Shown: positions 50,791 to 59,949, counted from the stretch's first letter. The stretch is 64,000 nt of DNA from a bacterium (GCA_039961635.1 JABRWB010000014.1:1-64000), one strand, 5' to 3'. Notes: generated from the letters alone by a model not told the origin. A program made the numbers and translations.

Positions 50791-52596
50791 TTAGTAATTG
50801 AACGCGAAGCGCGCCCAAATGAGCCAATCTTCGATGTCGTCCTGGTTCGCGAAATCCCGGAATAGGTAATCGGTGCCAAGGGAAAACCTGTAATTCGAGG
50901 ACGGATAGTATGTTACCTCGGCTGCAAGCCGATCGGTCGTGTAAATGTTGGTCGAACTTGAATCGTTCTGATCTAGATCTTCCACCGAGCCTTGAAGCCT
51001 CAACCTCACGTTTTTCCAGTACTTGTTGTAGCTTCCCTGGACACCCGATACGACGAAATCACGCAATGGTGATGTATCGAAATTACGGTCAGTTCTGGTG
51101 TATTCAAGGCCGACGTTCGAGTAATCAGGGAAGCTGTACGTGAAGCCGGTTCTGAAACGGAATTGGTCGAAACTTGCGGCGTCGCTGATGTAATCGTACT
51201 CGTCGAAGGTGTTTTCGCAGTAAACGCGCAGCCTCGGACTAGCCCAATACTCCGCTTCACCGGAAAACATATTTTGCTCCAACTCGTATGGATCGTTTAC
51301 GGTGAAATCCTTGTTTCTGGTCAGAGCCCGCAGCGTGAAATTCAAATCTGGATTGGGTTTAACGTAAACCCGCGCCTCGAACCTGTCCTCGTCGTAATCG
51401 TTCAGATTCCCGGGATTGCCGGAATCGTTCCGGTCGTTGCTGAGCGTGCGATAGCGCAAGTCGGTGCTCAAGTATTGATTCGCGTCCCATTTGAGGCCGA
51501 TCTGGTATGCGCCTTCATCGTAAGAAAGCGACGGGCTGTCCTGGTAGTTTTTGTCGACGCTGTAAAAATCGTTGCGCAACTCGAATCCGGTGCCGGGGCG
51601 GGTCTCCCAGCCAATTCTAAAATTACGGTTGACATGGGACAAAAGCCCGCCGGTTCCGTAATCGAACTTGGAACGCTCCCATTCCGCGTCCGCGGTGTTC
51701 TGTTTGTTGATTTCGTGCCTGATGAAGCCGTTCAGCCTGTTGAACTTATAGCTTCGCGATTCCGATTGCTCGAACGTGCGGTCGTCCCATCTGCCGCGCA
51801 GCCGGAAGTAGCTGCCCCGCTTGCCAAAAGGCTGCTCCCAGTCGAATTCGTAGCGCCACTCGTGCCTGTCGAAAGCCGCGCTGCTAAGCCCCTCCACGTC
51901 CTGGTACTGCTCGAAAAACCTCACTTCGCCCGCCCCGACCGGAAATTCCTGCCTGGCCTGCGTCGTGTTTGTGGCCAGGTTGAGGAAGCGGTGCGAGTTT
52001 TCGTAGCGATGCGACACGTCGATCAAAGAACCGTCCGACCGCTTCCAGCTCGCGCCGATTTTGAAATCGGTCATGCTCTGGCTGCTGCCGTAAGCGTCGC
52101 CGTCCCCAAGCGCCGCCTCGCCGTAAAAGCCGAAGCGCCATTTGCCGGCCCCCTCTTTTGACCTTGACCGGTACGCGATCAACGCTTCCGACGCGGCCTC
52201 GCTGTATCCGTCGTAAACCAAGGCCAACTTGTCGGCCAGAAAAACGACTTCGGTTATCCGCTCCTGCTCGTTCGGGGAGAAGTCGTCGAACCGGTCCGCC
52301 CAAACGTCCAGCTTGGGATCGATCTCGACCAGGTAGCGGCCGATTCTGTCCAACAGGGCGACGAACTCCTCCACTGACGAAGCGTAATAGGCGTACGACT
52401 CAGTCGGGGCGCCCGCGTCAAGGCTTTCCTCAACGACATTCAGGGCCGCGGAAGCCTCCGCGAAACTCTGATCCAGCTCGCTCAGCAGGTCGGTCAGATT
52501 GTTGATATAAGGGGTAAATTCGTCCTGTACCTGGCCGTGCGCGGCCGACGCGAATGAAAACACAAACAACGTACCGATCACAAGGAAGCGCTTCAT
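50791..52596 (-). CDS. Outer-membrane beta-barrel with an N-terminal helical domain
   Basis: 602 residues. Signal peptide (MKRFLVIGTLFVFSFASAAHG), a helical domain (about 25-145; INNLTDLLSELDQSFAEASA), then about 20 beta strands typical of a barrel (e.g. WKRSDGSLIDVSHRYENS, FTYSFPDYSNVGLEYTRTD), ending LIWARFAFNY with a C-terminal aromatic. The helical part may cross the periplasm or oligomerise. No specific family recognised. Of three in-frame ATGs (52608, 52602, 52596) the last has GGAG six bases upstream. First gene of the operon with FecR-cohesin and CHASE2. Confidence 0.75.
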   Translation of the reverse strand: MKRFLVIGTLFVFSFASAAHGQVQDEFTPYINNLTDLLSELDQSFAEASAALNVVEESLDAGAPTESYAYYASSVEEFVALLDRIGRYLVEIDPKLDVWADRFDDFSPNEQERITEVVFLADKLALVYDGYSEAASEALIAYRSRSKEGAGKWRFGFYGEAALGDGDAYGSSQSMTDFKIGASWKRSDGSLIDVSHRYENSHRFLNLATNTTQARQEFPVGAGEVRFFEQYQDVEGLSSAAFDRHEWRYEFDWEQPFGKRGSYFRLRGRWDDRTFEQSESRSYKFNRLNGFIRHEINKQNTADAEWERSKFDYGTGGLLSHVNRNFRIGWETRPGTGFELRNDFYSVDKNYQDSPSLSYDEGAYQIGLKWDANQYLSTDLRYRTLSNDRNDSGNPGNLNDYDEDRFEARVYVKPNPDLNFTLRALTRNKDFTVNDPYELEQNMFSGEAEYWASPRLRVYCENTFDEYDYISDAASFDQFRFRTGFTYSFPDYSNVGLEYTRTDRNFDTSPLRDFVVSGVQGSYNKYWKNVRLRLQGSVEDLDQNDSSSTNIYTTDRLAAEVTYYPSSNYRFSLGTDYLFRDFANQDDIEDWLIWARFAFNY

Positions 52597-52613
52597 ACCC
52601 ATCTCCATTATGC

Positions 52614-52630
52614 GTCCGGATGGGCCGGAC
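52614..52630. promoter_or_regulatory. Leader hairpin before the barrel gene
   Basis: GTCCGG-N5-CCGGAC, a perfect six-base stem in the predicted leader, directly upstream of the ATGGAG ribosome site. It could affect translation or RNA stability. Confidence 0.35.
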
Positions 52631-52657
52631 GAAAACCAAATCAGATAAAGCCTCACG

Positions 52658-52686
52658 ATTCTATATGAATATTAACAGTATTGCAA
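52658..52686 (-). promoter_or_regulatory. Promoter of the barrel-FecR-CHASE2 operon
   Basis: On the minus strand TTGCAA (52681-52686), exactly 17 bases, TAGAAT (52658-52663). Predicted leader about 55 bases with a hairpin and Shine-Dalgarno site. Confidence 0.6.
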
Positions 52687-52818
52687 ACTGGAATTGGCCA
52701 CAAAATCGGCGATATCCGCGCCCCGCAGCCCGAAGTTGCCTGCATGGGGGCAACAAAGGCTGCTTGGATAGTAATTCCGCTAAGGCCAACCAAACTGGCA
52801 AAGCCCGTGCCAACCGAG

Positions 52819-52824
52819 TATAAT
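52819..52824 (+). promoter_or_regulatory. -10 box for the wecA-like gene
   Basis: Perfect TATAAT, 14 bases before ATG 52839, giving a leader of about eight bases; a poor -35 (CTGGCA at 52795-52800, spacing 18) may pair with it. Confidence 0.4.
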
Positions 52825-52838
52825 TGCTTCCCGATTCC

Positions 52839-53837
52839 ATGCCGGAGTTGTTTTACATACTTCTGATTCCCCTTACGGGGCTGGCGGCCACACTTGCCGC
52901 GACTCCGGTTGTCATACGGCTGGCCGGAAGATACAACGCCTATGACACCGTAAACGAGCGCAAAGTGCACAGGCGCCCGGTCAGCAGGCTGGGTGGAATA
53001 GCGCTGTTTTGCGGGTTCTCGGTTTCGTTCGTCGTGTTGTCGGTGTTGACGATGTCCGACAGGATTTCGCTTGATTTCGATCCGAGCTTGTTGACAGCAT
53101 TCTTCGCAGGCGCAGCGCTTTACTTCGGGCTGGGGCTTCTTGACGACTTTTTGGAACTGAATCCGAAGGTCAAATTCGCCTCTATGGTGGTCATCGCCCT
53201 TCTCGTGGCTTATATGGGCATCAAGATCGGCACACTTTTCGGTACTCTTGTCCTGCCTGCGTGGGTTGCCGTCGGATTCACGGTCTTCTGGCTGGTGGGC
53301 GTTGTCAATACGATCAACTTCATTGACGGGCTGGACGGGCTAGCATCGGGCATCAGTCTTTTCGCCGCCATTGCGTTTCTTGTAATTTCGGTTGTGAGAA
53401 CGGACTGGGCATCTGCTCTGCTGTTGCTGGCGCTGTTGGGCGCGCTCATAGGTTTCCTTCCATACAACTTCTTCCCCGCGAAAATATTCCTCGGCGATTC
53501 GGGCGCATTGCTTCTCGGCTTTATATTGGCTGCAATCTCCGTCACGGGACTTTACAAGCAGATTACGGTTCTTACTTTGGCGATTCCGCTTGCAGCGCTC
53601 GCCCTTCCGATTGCGGACACGACATTCGCGATTGCGCGGCGCATAGCGCGCCACGTGCCGATTACCTCACCAGACCGCAGGCATATTCACCACCGGCTGC
53701 TTGCGATGTTCTGCCGTAATGCCTACGACGCGCAAAGTGCAATGGAAGGCCCCGCCCACCGCAGCGCAGTCATTGCCTGCTACGCGATCAGTCTCGTATT
53801 CGCCGGAATCGCCGTTTATCTCGGAATCTCCGGCTGA
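52839..53837 (+). CDS. Undecaprenyl-phosphate sugar-1-phosphate transferase (WecA/TagO family)
   Basis: 332 residues with about ten membrane helices. Motifs: RKVHRRPVSRLGGIALF, GLGLLDDFLELNPKVKF (metal-binding DD), VVNTINFIDGLDGLASG, and DRRHIHHRL near the end. These match MraY-like WecA/TagO enzymes that load GlcNAc-1-P onto undecaprenyl phosphate to start surface polysaccharide synthesis. ATG 52839 was chosen; an in-frame TTG at 52824 overlaps the -10 box. The next gene, wecB, overlaps by one base (TGATG), so the two probably make ManNAc-containing polymer. Confidence 0.92.
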   Translation: MPELFYILLIPLTGLAATLAATPVVIRLAGRYNAYDTVNERKVHRRPVSRLGGIALFCGFSVSFVVLSVLTMSDRISLDFDPSLLTAFFAGAALYFGLGLLDDFLELNPKVKFASMVVIALLVAYMGIKIGTLFGTLVLPAWVAVGFTVFWLVGVVNTINFIDGLDGLASGISLFAAIAFLVISVVRTDWASALLLLALLGALIGFLPYNFFPAKIFLGDSGALLLGFILAAISVTGLYKQITVLTLAIPLAALALPIADTTFAIARRIARHVPITSPDRRHIHHRLLAMFCRNAYDAQSAMEGPAHRSAVIACYAISLVFAGIAVYLGISG

Positions 53838-54994
53838 TGGCCGCGACGGTGAAAATCGTTTCGGTCTTCGGCACCCGGCCTGAAGCCATCAAAATGGCCC
53901 CGGTCCTTCTAGAGCTTGCAAGGCGCAAAGGCGTTGAATCAAGGCTCGTCGTCACCGCGCAGCACAGGGAGATGCTGGACTCCGTCCTATCTCGTTTTGG
54001 ACTCACACCCGACCTCGACCTGGACATTATGAAACGCGGCCAGTCGCTTGAGCACATCACAACCGCAGCGCTGGAAGGTCTGACCCGCTATTTCGAAGCC
54101 CAGAAGCCCGACGCGATTCTAGTGCACGGCGATACAACTACGACCTTCACCGCAGCACTCGCAGGATTCTACTTGGGAATTCCCGTAGGACATATCGAAG
54201 CAGGGCTGCGCACCGGCAACCGATTTCTACCATTTCCCGAAGAGATGAATCGGCGGCTTGCCGACGAACTATGCAGCATATTCCTCGCGCCGACCAACCG
54301 CGCAAGATGCAACTTGGAAGAACGCGGCATTTCCCCTTCGGACATTTTCGTAACCGGCAATACTGTGGTGGATGCGCTAGCGATGCTTCCCGATAACGAA
54401 ATGCAGTTCGAAAACGAAGCAATCGCCGGCTTTTTGTCGCGACCCGATTTCAAAATCCTGTTTACGATGCACAGGCGAGAGTCCTGGGGCGAGCCGATGC
54501 GCGACGTATTCGCCGCGATCTGCTCTTACTTGTATTCAAATCCCGAAATCTCGCTTGTTTATCCCGTGCATCCCAATCCACAGGTATACGACGCGGCAAA
54601 TGAAATCCTCGGCTCCTGCCCTTCTGTTACGCTAATTCCGCCGCTTGAATACTTCGACTTCCTGAGGCTGATGCGCAAATGCGATCTCGTGCTTTCCGAC
54701 TCCGGCGGCGTTCAGGAAGAAGCCCCCAGCTTCGGAAAGTACGTGATCGTTATGCGCGATGCAACCGAGCGTCCGGAAGTCGTAGGGGCCGGTTTTGCCG
54801 AAGTCTGCGGAACCGACCCCGCAAGGATTTCCAGCGCGCTCGCCAGCGCGATTCCGCAGATTAAATCCGGATTAATCCCGCCGAAAGGCAAATCCAATCC
54901 GATTGGAGACGGAAAGGCTGCCAAGCGAACGGTTGATTTTTTATTGTTCAAGCTTTGCGGATCGCCCTTTCCTGAAGGTGAATTTCCCGGTTAG
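53837..54994 (+). CDS. wecB: UDP-N-acetylglucosamine 2-epimerase (non-hydrolysing)
   Basis: 385 residues. Interconverts UDP-GlcNAc and UDP-ManNAc. Typical motifs: VFGTRPEAIKMAPVLLEL, VTAQHREMLDSVLSRFG, LVHGDTTTTFTAALAGFY, GHIEAGLRTGNRFLPFPEEM, MHRRESWGEP and SDSGGVQEEAPSFGK. GT-B fold, cytoplasmic. Coupled to the wecA-like gene upstream. Ends nine bases from the convergent recN. Confidence 0.96.
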   Translation: MAATVKIVSVFGTRPEAIKMAPVLLELARRKGVESRLVVTAQHREMLDSVLSRFGLTPDLDLDIMKRGQSLEHITTAALEGLTRYFEAQKPDAILVHGDTTTTFTAALAGFYLGIPVGHIEAGLRTGNRFLPFPEEMNRRLADELCSIFLAPTNRARCNLEERGISPSDIFVTGNTVVDALAMLPDNEMQFENEAIAGFLSRPDFKILFTMHRRESWGEPMRDVFAAICSYLYSNPEISLVYPVHPNPQVYDAANEILGSCPSVTLIPPLEYFDFLRLMRKCDLVLSDSGGVQEEAPSFGKYVIVMRDATERPEVVGAGFAEVCGTDPARISSALASAIPQIKSGLIPPKGKSNPIGDGKAAKRTVDFLLFKLCGSPFPEGEFPG

Positions 54995-55003
54995 CGCTTT
55001 AGT

Positions 55004-56761
55004 TTACCGCTCCAGCATCTCATCCACCATTTTTTTCGCCTTGGCCGGATCTGTCGTGCCCAGCATTCTTGCAAGCTCGGCGCGCCTTTCCGCTCCGTGC
55101 ACTGCAATAAGCTCAATCTCCGACGCTTCCCTCCCACCCGCTGCTTTTTTGACCGTCTTTGACACAGCGATATGATTGTCGGCCTTTCCCGCGACCTGCG
55201 CCAGGTGAGAAACCGCAATAACTTGCCGGTGCGAAGCCATATCTTTCATTACGTCCGCGACCGCCTGCGCGGACAGCCCCCCCACCCCGGCCTCGATTTC
55301 GTCGAACATCAGAACCTGGGTAGCCGAATGCTCCGCCAGTGCCGCGGTTACTGCCAGCATCAGCCTGCTCATCTCCCCCCCGGACGCCACGCGTGCGAGC
55401 GGGCGTGCAGGTTCGTCCGGATTTAGCGAGACCAGAAATTCAACATCGTCATACCCGGATTCGCGGAAGGCCCGTTGCTCTTTTATTTCACCCGCATCCG
55501 TTGCTTCCTCATCCGGAGCCAGTTCGCCGATTCCCGCGACTTCGAACTCCGTTGCCGCAAAGTCAAGTCTTGCCAAATAACCCGCAACTCGCTTTACCAA
55601 AATCTTCGCGGTTTTCGCGCGCGATTTTGACAACGCTTTTGCGGCCTCGTCTGCTTTGCGATGCGCCTCCGCAAGTTCCGCTGCCACCTTTTCCCGTGAT
55701 GTCTCCCCGCCTGATAATTCTTCAAGTTCCGCCGCACGCGCGGCGAGCTCCGCGGCCAGACCGTCCACAGCGCATCCGTAACGCAGCGCCAGGTTGTCTA
55801 TTTCCGCAAGCCGCGCCTGGACGCGCTCAAGTTCCGACGGATCTGCGTTCGCGGTTCCAAGCGCTTCCACAGCGGCCCTTTCAACTTCGCCAAGCCCCGC
55901 CTCCATTGAGGAAATATCGTCCGCAAGAGCCAACCACTGCTCGCCGACTTCGGTGTCTTCTCCAAAGTGAGCGGCAAGTGCTCTCGCCGCCTCTTCGCAT
56001 TTTGCAAGCGCGTCTCGCGCCGGGAGCGCCCCTCCCAATTTGATAGCCGTTCCAATTCCGGCGCCTACTCCCGAACCTGCATCTCCTCCGGAAATTAGCG
56101 CAATTATCGTCCCCGCGCGTTCTGAAATCCTAGACGCGTTCGCAAGCCTGCGCTTTTCCGAAAGAAGCTCGTTGTGCTCGCCGGGCCGCACGTTTGCCTT
56201 CGCAAGCTCACCAACTTCGCGGTTAAGAAGCTCTATCCGCGCAAGTCGAGCCGCTTCCCCTCTGTCAATCAATTCCAGACGCCGCAAAAGCGCCCCGTGA
56301 CGCGCCCGCGCGCCCGCGAATTCCTCCTTAAACTTTGAATGCGTCGCGTCCCCGAACGAATCCAATAACCGCACGTGCGTCGCGGCGGACAGTAGTGACC
56401 GATTTTCTGTCTGTCCCGAGTAATCAAACAGCTTTGCCGCCAGAGCCCGCGCCTCTTGCGCGGAAATCCGCACACCATCCAGCAGAATCCTACCTGCCCC
56501 TCCCGGTCGCGCAATGCGGTCAATTTTATGCCATCCCTGTTCCTCCCTGCTCATCTTAAACTCGACCGCAACCCGGCATCTTCCGCCTGCAGCGGGAAAA
56601 ATATTGGACGACGCCCGCGCGCCGAACGCGAAATCCACGGCGTCCAGGAGCAGCGTTTTCCCGGCGCCGGTCTCGCCCGTCACAACGGTCATTCCCGGAG
56701 GAAACTCGGCCATGACCCCCGCAAGGAGCGCGAACCTCTCTATTTCAACCCGCCGGATCAC
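55004..56761 (-). CDS. recN: DNA repair ATPase RecN
   Basis: 585 residues. SMC-like protein acting early at double-strand breaks. Walker A TVVTGETGAGKTLLLDAVDF (about residue 25), Q-loop FDYSGQTENRSLL, a long coiled-coil middle (about 170-400), ABC signature VASGGEMSRLMLAV, Walker B QVLMFDEIEAGVGG and the H-loop IAVSHLAQVAG. The likely start is GTG 56761 (VEIERFALL), which has no ribosome site but TATAAT seven bases upstream; an ATG further upstream at 56851 would add an unlikely N terminus. It is convergent with wecB. Confidence 0.95.
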   Translation of the reverse strand: MIRRVEIERFALLAGVMAEFPPGMTVVTGETGAGKTLLLDAVDFAFGARASSNIFPAAGGRCRVAVEFKMSREEQGWHKIDRIARPGGAGRILLDGVRISAQEARALAAKLFDYSGQTENRSLLSAATHVRLLDSFGDATHSKFKEEFAGARARHGALLRRLELIDRGEAARLARIELLNREVGELAKANVRPGEHNELLSEKRRLANASRISERAGTIIALISGGDAGSGVGAGIGTAIKLGGALPARDALAKCEEAARALAAHFGEDTEVGEQWLALADDISSMEAGLGEVERAAVEALGTANADPSELERVQARLAEIDNLALRYGCAVDGLAAELAARAAELEELSGGETSREKVAAELAEAHRKADEAAKALSKSRAKTAKILVKRVAGYLARLDFAATEFEVAGIGELAPDEEATDAGEIKEQRAFRESGYDDVEFLVSLNPDEPARPLARVASGGEMSRLMLAVTAALAEHSATQVLMFDEIEAGVGGLSAQAVADVMKDMASHRQVIAVSHLAQVAGKADNHIAVSKTVKKAAGGREASEIELIAVHGAERRAELARMLGTTDPAKAKKMVDEMLER

Positions 56762-56768
56762 GGCCGCG

Positions 56769-56774
56769 ATTATA
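56769..56774 (-). promoter_or_regulatory. -10 box of a probable leaderless promoter for recN
   Basis: Perfect TATAAT on the minus strand, seven bases, then GTG 56761. A second TATAAT (56799-56804) lies 24 bases further upstream. The 270-base gap to the next gene holds nothing else recognisable. Confidence 0.5.
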
Positions 56775-57031
56775 GCGCGTATATTTTCTACCCTCAGGAT
56801 TATAGTCTCATCATACCAGGGGATTTTCTGTCCCGTCTCGCGACAATACAAGAATTATATGAATTCGAATATTTATACTTCCGCAATCGCAGCCGCGCTT
56901 ACGAAGTCGGTTTTGATAATGTGCTACACGCAAACAGTCGGGCCGGTGGCCTTATCCTTTGCATTACCCCCAAGCCCGCCTAACTTCGACTATTTCGTTA
57001 CATTGACTTGGTACGGTGCACTTTGCGCTTC

Positions 57032-58606
57032 CTACCTGCTCGCGACAGTTTCCGGCTCCGGATCTTCGGAGGGCGGCCAGGGTCGGCCCTCGCGCTTCGC
57101 CGTCAGGTAACTGTCGATCGCCCGGGCGGCCTTCTTGCCGTGTCCGACTGCCATTATCACTGTGGATGCGCCGACCGCAACGTCGCCGCCCGCGAAGACG
57201 CCCTCGACGTTCGTCGTCATCCACTTCTCGTTGATGTTGACGGTGCCCCACTTGGACACATCCAGCCCTTCGATGCTGCGCATCAGAATCGGATTCGGGC
57301 GCTGGCCGATTGCCACGATTACCGTGTCGCAAGGGATTACGAACTCGCTGCCCTCGATGGGGACGGGCTTGCGACGGCCGCTTGCGTCCGGCTCGCCAAG
57401 CTCGCACTGGAGGCATTTCAGTCCGGTGACCCAGTTTTTCTCGTCGTGCAGGACTTCGATCGGCTGCGTGAGGAACTTCAGGATGACCCCCTCTTCCTCT
57501 GCGTGGTGGAGCTCCTCGATGCGGGCGGGCGCCTCGTCCCGGCTGCGCCTGTAGACGATGTACACATTCTCTACTCCGGGCAGGCGGCGGCTGGTGCGGG
57601 CGGCGTCCATCGCGGTGTTACCCGCGCCGACGACGCACACGTTTTTGCCGACAAACACCGGTGTCTCGTACTTAGGAAACTCGTACGCGTGCATAAGGAT
57701 CACGCGCGTGAGAAATTCATTGGCGCTGTACACGCCGTTCGCGTTTTCACCGGGTATGCGCATGAACGTCGGCAGTCCCGCGCCCGTGCCGATGAAGAAG
57801 GCTTTAAAACCCATTTCCTTCAGCTTGTCCAAAGTGACGGTCTTCCCGACGACGACGTTTGTCTCGACTTTCACGCCGAGTTTTTCTATGTAGGCGACCT
57901 CCGCCTCCACGATGTATTTGGGCAGGCGGAACGCCGGGATTCCGTAAACGAGGACACCGCCGGGCTTATGCAGCGCCTCGAAAATGGTCACGTCATATCC
58001 GAGCTTGACAAGGTCGCCCGCGGCTGTAATCCCGGCCGGCCCGCAGCCGATTATCGCCACCTTTTCCTTCGTAATCTTTACCGGTTCGACGTCCTTCAAA
58101 ACCACTTCGACGCCGTGCGAGAGCGCGTACTCGGCGGCGAACTGCTCCAGACGACCGATGGCGACGGGCTGGCCCTTCACGCCCAAAATGCACACTTCCT
58201 CGCATTGGATCTCCTGCGGGCAGACGCGGCCGCAAACAGCGGGAAGCGAGTTGTCTTCTTTCAGTATCTTGTTTGCGAGTTCGAAGTCGCCCTTGGCGAT
58301 GGCATCAATGAATTGGGGGATTTTGACTTCGGCTGGGCATTGCATGACGCAGCGCGGGTCTTTGCACTGGATGCAGCGCTCGGCTTCGGCGATCGCGGTT
58401 TCCGGCGGATAGCCAAGCACCACGCTATTGAAGTTGCGGATTCGCACAAGCGGCGACTGCTCCGGCATGTCGTGGCGCGGCGCCTTGCTGCGCTTGCGCT
58501 TTTCCGGTTTGGCCACTTGGGAAGTACTCTCCCCGCTGCTCGCCTCCGCACGTGCGGCTTGTGCCTTTGCTTTTTCTTCCGTTGCTTGCTTTGCTGCTTC
58601 GTTCAT
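57032..58606 (-). CDS. GltA/SudA-type FAD/NAD(P) oxidoreductase (glutamate synthase small-subunit family)
   Basis: 524 residues. A basic N-terminal extension (about 1-50), a cysteine-rich Fer4_20 domain (about 50-165; RCIQCKDPRCVMQCP and CGRVCPQEIQCEEVC hold 4Fe-4S ligands), then two Rossmann folds: VAIIGCGPAGITAAGDL (FAD, about 170) and VCVVGAGNTAMDAARTSRR (NADPH, about 315); GVFAGGDVAVGASTVI is the C-terminal FAD motif. Members act as the GltD-like subunit of glutamate synthase or as Sud/NfnL electron-bifurcating subunits. No large glutamate synthase or NfnS partner is in the window, so the reaction is unsure. Start ATG 58606, GGAGG upstream. Confidence 0.88.
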   Translation of the reverse strand: MNEAAKQATEEKAKAQAARAEASSGESTSQVAKPEKRKRSKAPRHDMPEQSPLVRIRNFNSVVLGYPPETAIAEAERCIQCKDPRCVMQCPAEVKIPQFIDAIAKGDFELANKILKEDNSLPAVCGRVCPQEIQCEEVCILGVKGQPVAIGRLEQFAAEYALSHGVEVVLKDVEPVKITKEKVAIIGCGPAGITAAGDLVKLGYDVTIFEALHKPGGVLVYGIPAFRLPKYIVEAEVAYIEKLGVKVETNVVVGKTVTLDKLKEMGFKAFFIGTGAGLPTFMRIPGENANGVYSANEFLTRVILMHAYEFPKYETPVFVGKNVCVVGAGNTAMDAARTSRRLPGVENVYIVYRRSRDEAPARIEELHHAEEEGVILKFLTQPIEVLHDEKNWVTGLKCLQCELGEPDASGRRKPVPIEGSEFVIPCDTVIVAIGQRPNPILMRSIEGLDVSKWGTVNINEKWMTTNVEGVFAGGDVAVGASTVIMAVGHGKKAARAIDSYLTAKREGRPWPPSEDPEPETVASR

Positions 58607-58640
58607 CGGCCGAAACCTCCGTGGGGCCTGGATCCCGACC

Positions 58641-58658
58641 GCGGCAGGACACTGCCGC
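58641..58658. promoter_or_regulatory. Perfect hairpin in the oxidoreductase leader
   Basis: GCGGCAG-GACA-CTGCCGC, seven-base stem with a four-base loop, between the promoter (58675-58703) and the ATG at 58606. Possible operator or attenuator-like element; no T-run follows. Confidence 0.4.
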
Positions 58659-58674
58659 ACCGGGCCTTGCGAAA

Positions 58675-58703
58675 ATCCTATCCCGCAAAGGCCGCCGCGT
58701 CAA
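58675..58703 (-). promoter_or_regulatory. Promoter of the GltA/SudA-type gene
   Basis: On the minus strand TTGACG (58698-58703), exactly 17 bases, TAGGAT (58675-58680). The same -10 sequence as the tig promoter. Confidence 0.65.
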
Positions 58704-58788
58704 CGAAATAAAGGCTTGCGCCGGTAAGGAGCATGGCAAATTCCGGTGATTCATGGGAATGCGTAATGGCAAATATTGGCGATTTAGA

Positions 58789-59949
58789 TTAGTAAAAATT
58801 CGCGTACCTTGTTTCCCACTCAAGGATTTTCTTTTCGTATTTCGCGTACAGCGCACCCATGTTTCGGTCATGCAGCTCGTGCGCGATGGTGATTCGCTCC
58901 TTGATCAAAAGCCTTGCGTCCTCCCATTGCTGCGCCTTTATGAGCGCCTCCACTTCCTCGTCGCGTTTTCCCGCTGAAAGGCTGTCGACGAAAGCATAAA
59001 CCTCGGCTTCAAGTTCTTTTTTGTAATTCGGTGAGAGCTTGCCCTCGTCCTCCTTTACCGTTATCTCTTCCGCAGTTACGGACAGGTCTTTGAGCTTAAT
59101 CAGAACCAATCCGACTATGAACAAAATCACACTGCCGACGGGTACGAATATCCAGAATTTCTTCAGCTTTTCCTCGGGCGAAAGGAATTGCGTTTTTCGC
59201 GTGGTTCCGAACTCCGCTTCGACGATTTTCCAGACGTCGTTCTGTTTCGCCATCCGGAAATTTGCCTTTACGGTGCGCTTTACTTCCTTGCCCACGGGCG
59301 TGGGATCCTTATGGCTATCGTCCAATGGGTGCTTCTGCGAAGAATAAAACTCCTCGAGGGCTTCGGCCGCCTCCTCGAATTCCGCGTCCTCCTTCATCTT
59401 CTCCACGGCCGCGGGCGTACCCTTTTCCAGGCGCTCCTCCTTGCTCGTTCCCTTGCGGATTGTTTTGCGCGCCCATTCCACAGAGCAATCGGCGAAATAC
59501 TTGCCCTTTTCCTTGACGGACTTGCTCAAGGAGACGCGGAAGTAACCGATTTTCATTTCGAGGTCGTCGTAATCCGCAAGGTATTCGGACACGTTGGCCT
59601 CGATGTCGGATTTCCTGTTGCCGCGGTACCCATAGTCGTCCGCATAGCAGGATAGAATGGCGCTTACGCTTCCGTCCACGAAGCCCTGCCCCATCCGCGT
59701 CAAGACTGCTCGCACTTCCGCCTCCAGTTTTTTCTTCTCGGCGGCAGGAATGTCTTTTGTCGTCTCGCCCGTTTCGTAGTCGGTATACTTGCCCTCGGCG
59801 GCGCGCTGCTCGCCCTCTTCCTTGGCGAACATGCCGAACGCCTCTCCCACGTTTCCCGGCAGTTTATCCTCGTCCTCCTGCGCGCCGATAGGAGCCGCAA
59901 GCATTTGCAGCGCCGCGAACAACACCGGAATAAGGTAAGCCAGCTTCAA
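58789..59949 (-). CDS. Exported membrane protein with an NTF2-like domain, unknown
   Basis: 386 residues. Signal peptide (to about 23, ending APIGAQ), an NTF2/SnoaL-like region (about 75-245; FVDGSVSAILSCYADDYGYR and ADCSVEWARKT, then VWKIVEAEFG), a membrane helix (about 268-290) and a C-terminal cytoplasmic charged helical domain (about 300-386). NTF2-like folds bind small ligands. TTG start with GAGGTC five bases upstream. No operon partner; function unknown. Confidence 0.6.
   Translation of the reverse strand: MKLAYLIPVLFAALQMLAAPIGAQEDEDKLPGNVGEAFGMFAKEEGEQRAAEGKYTDYETGETTKDIPAAEKKKLEAEVRAVLTRMGQGFVDGSVSAILSCYADDYGYRGNRKSDIEANVSEYLADYDDLEMKIGYFRVSLSKSVKEKGKYFADCSVEWARKTIRKGTSKEERLEKGTPAAVEKMKEDAEFEEAAEALEEFYSSQKHPLDDSHKDPTPVGKEVKRTVKANFRMAKQNDVWKIVEAEFGTTRKTQFLSPEEKLKKFWIFVPVGSVILFIVGLVLIKLKDLSVTAEEITVKEDEGKLSPNYKKELEAEVYAFVDSLSAGKRDEEVEALIKAQQWEDARLLIKERITIAHELHDRNMGALYAKYEKKILEWETRYANFY

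Noticed and set aside
51163-52161. Long plus-strand frame within the outer-membrane barrel gene
   Set aside because: Antisense to a barrel gene with a signal peptide and a promoter; arises from codon bias.
57008-58711. Open frame of 567 codons on the plus strand opposite the GltA/SudA-type gene
   Set aside because: It is the complement of a clearly coding gene and shows no domain; composition is typical of an antisense shadow.
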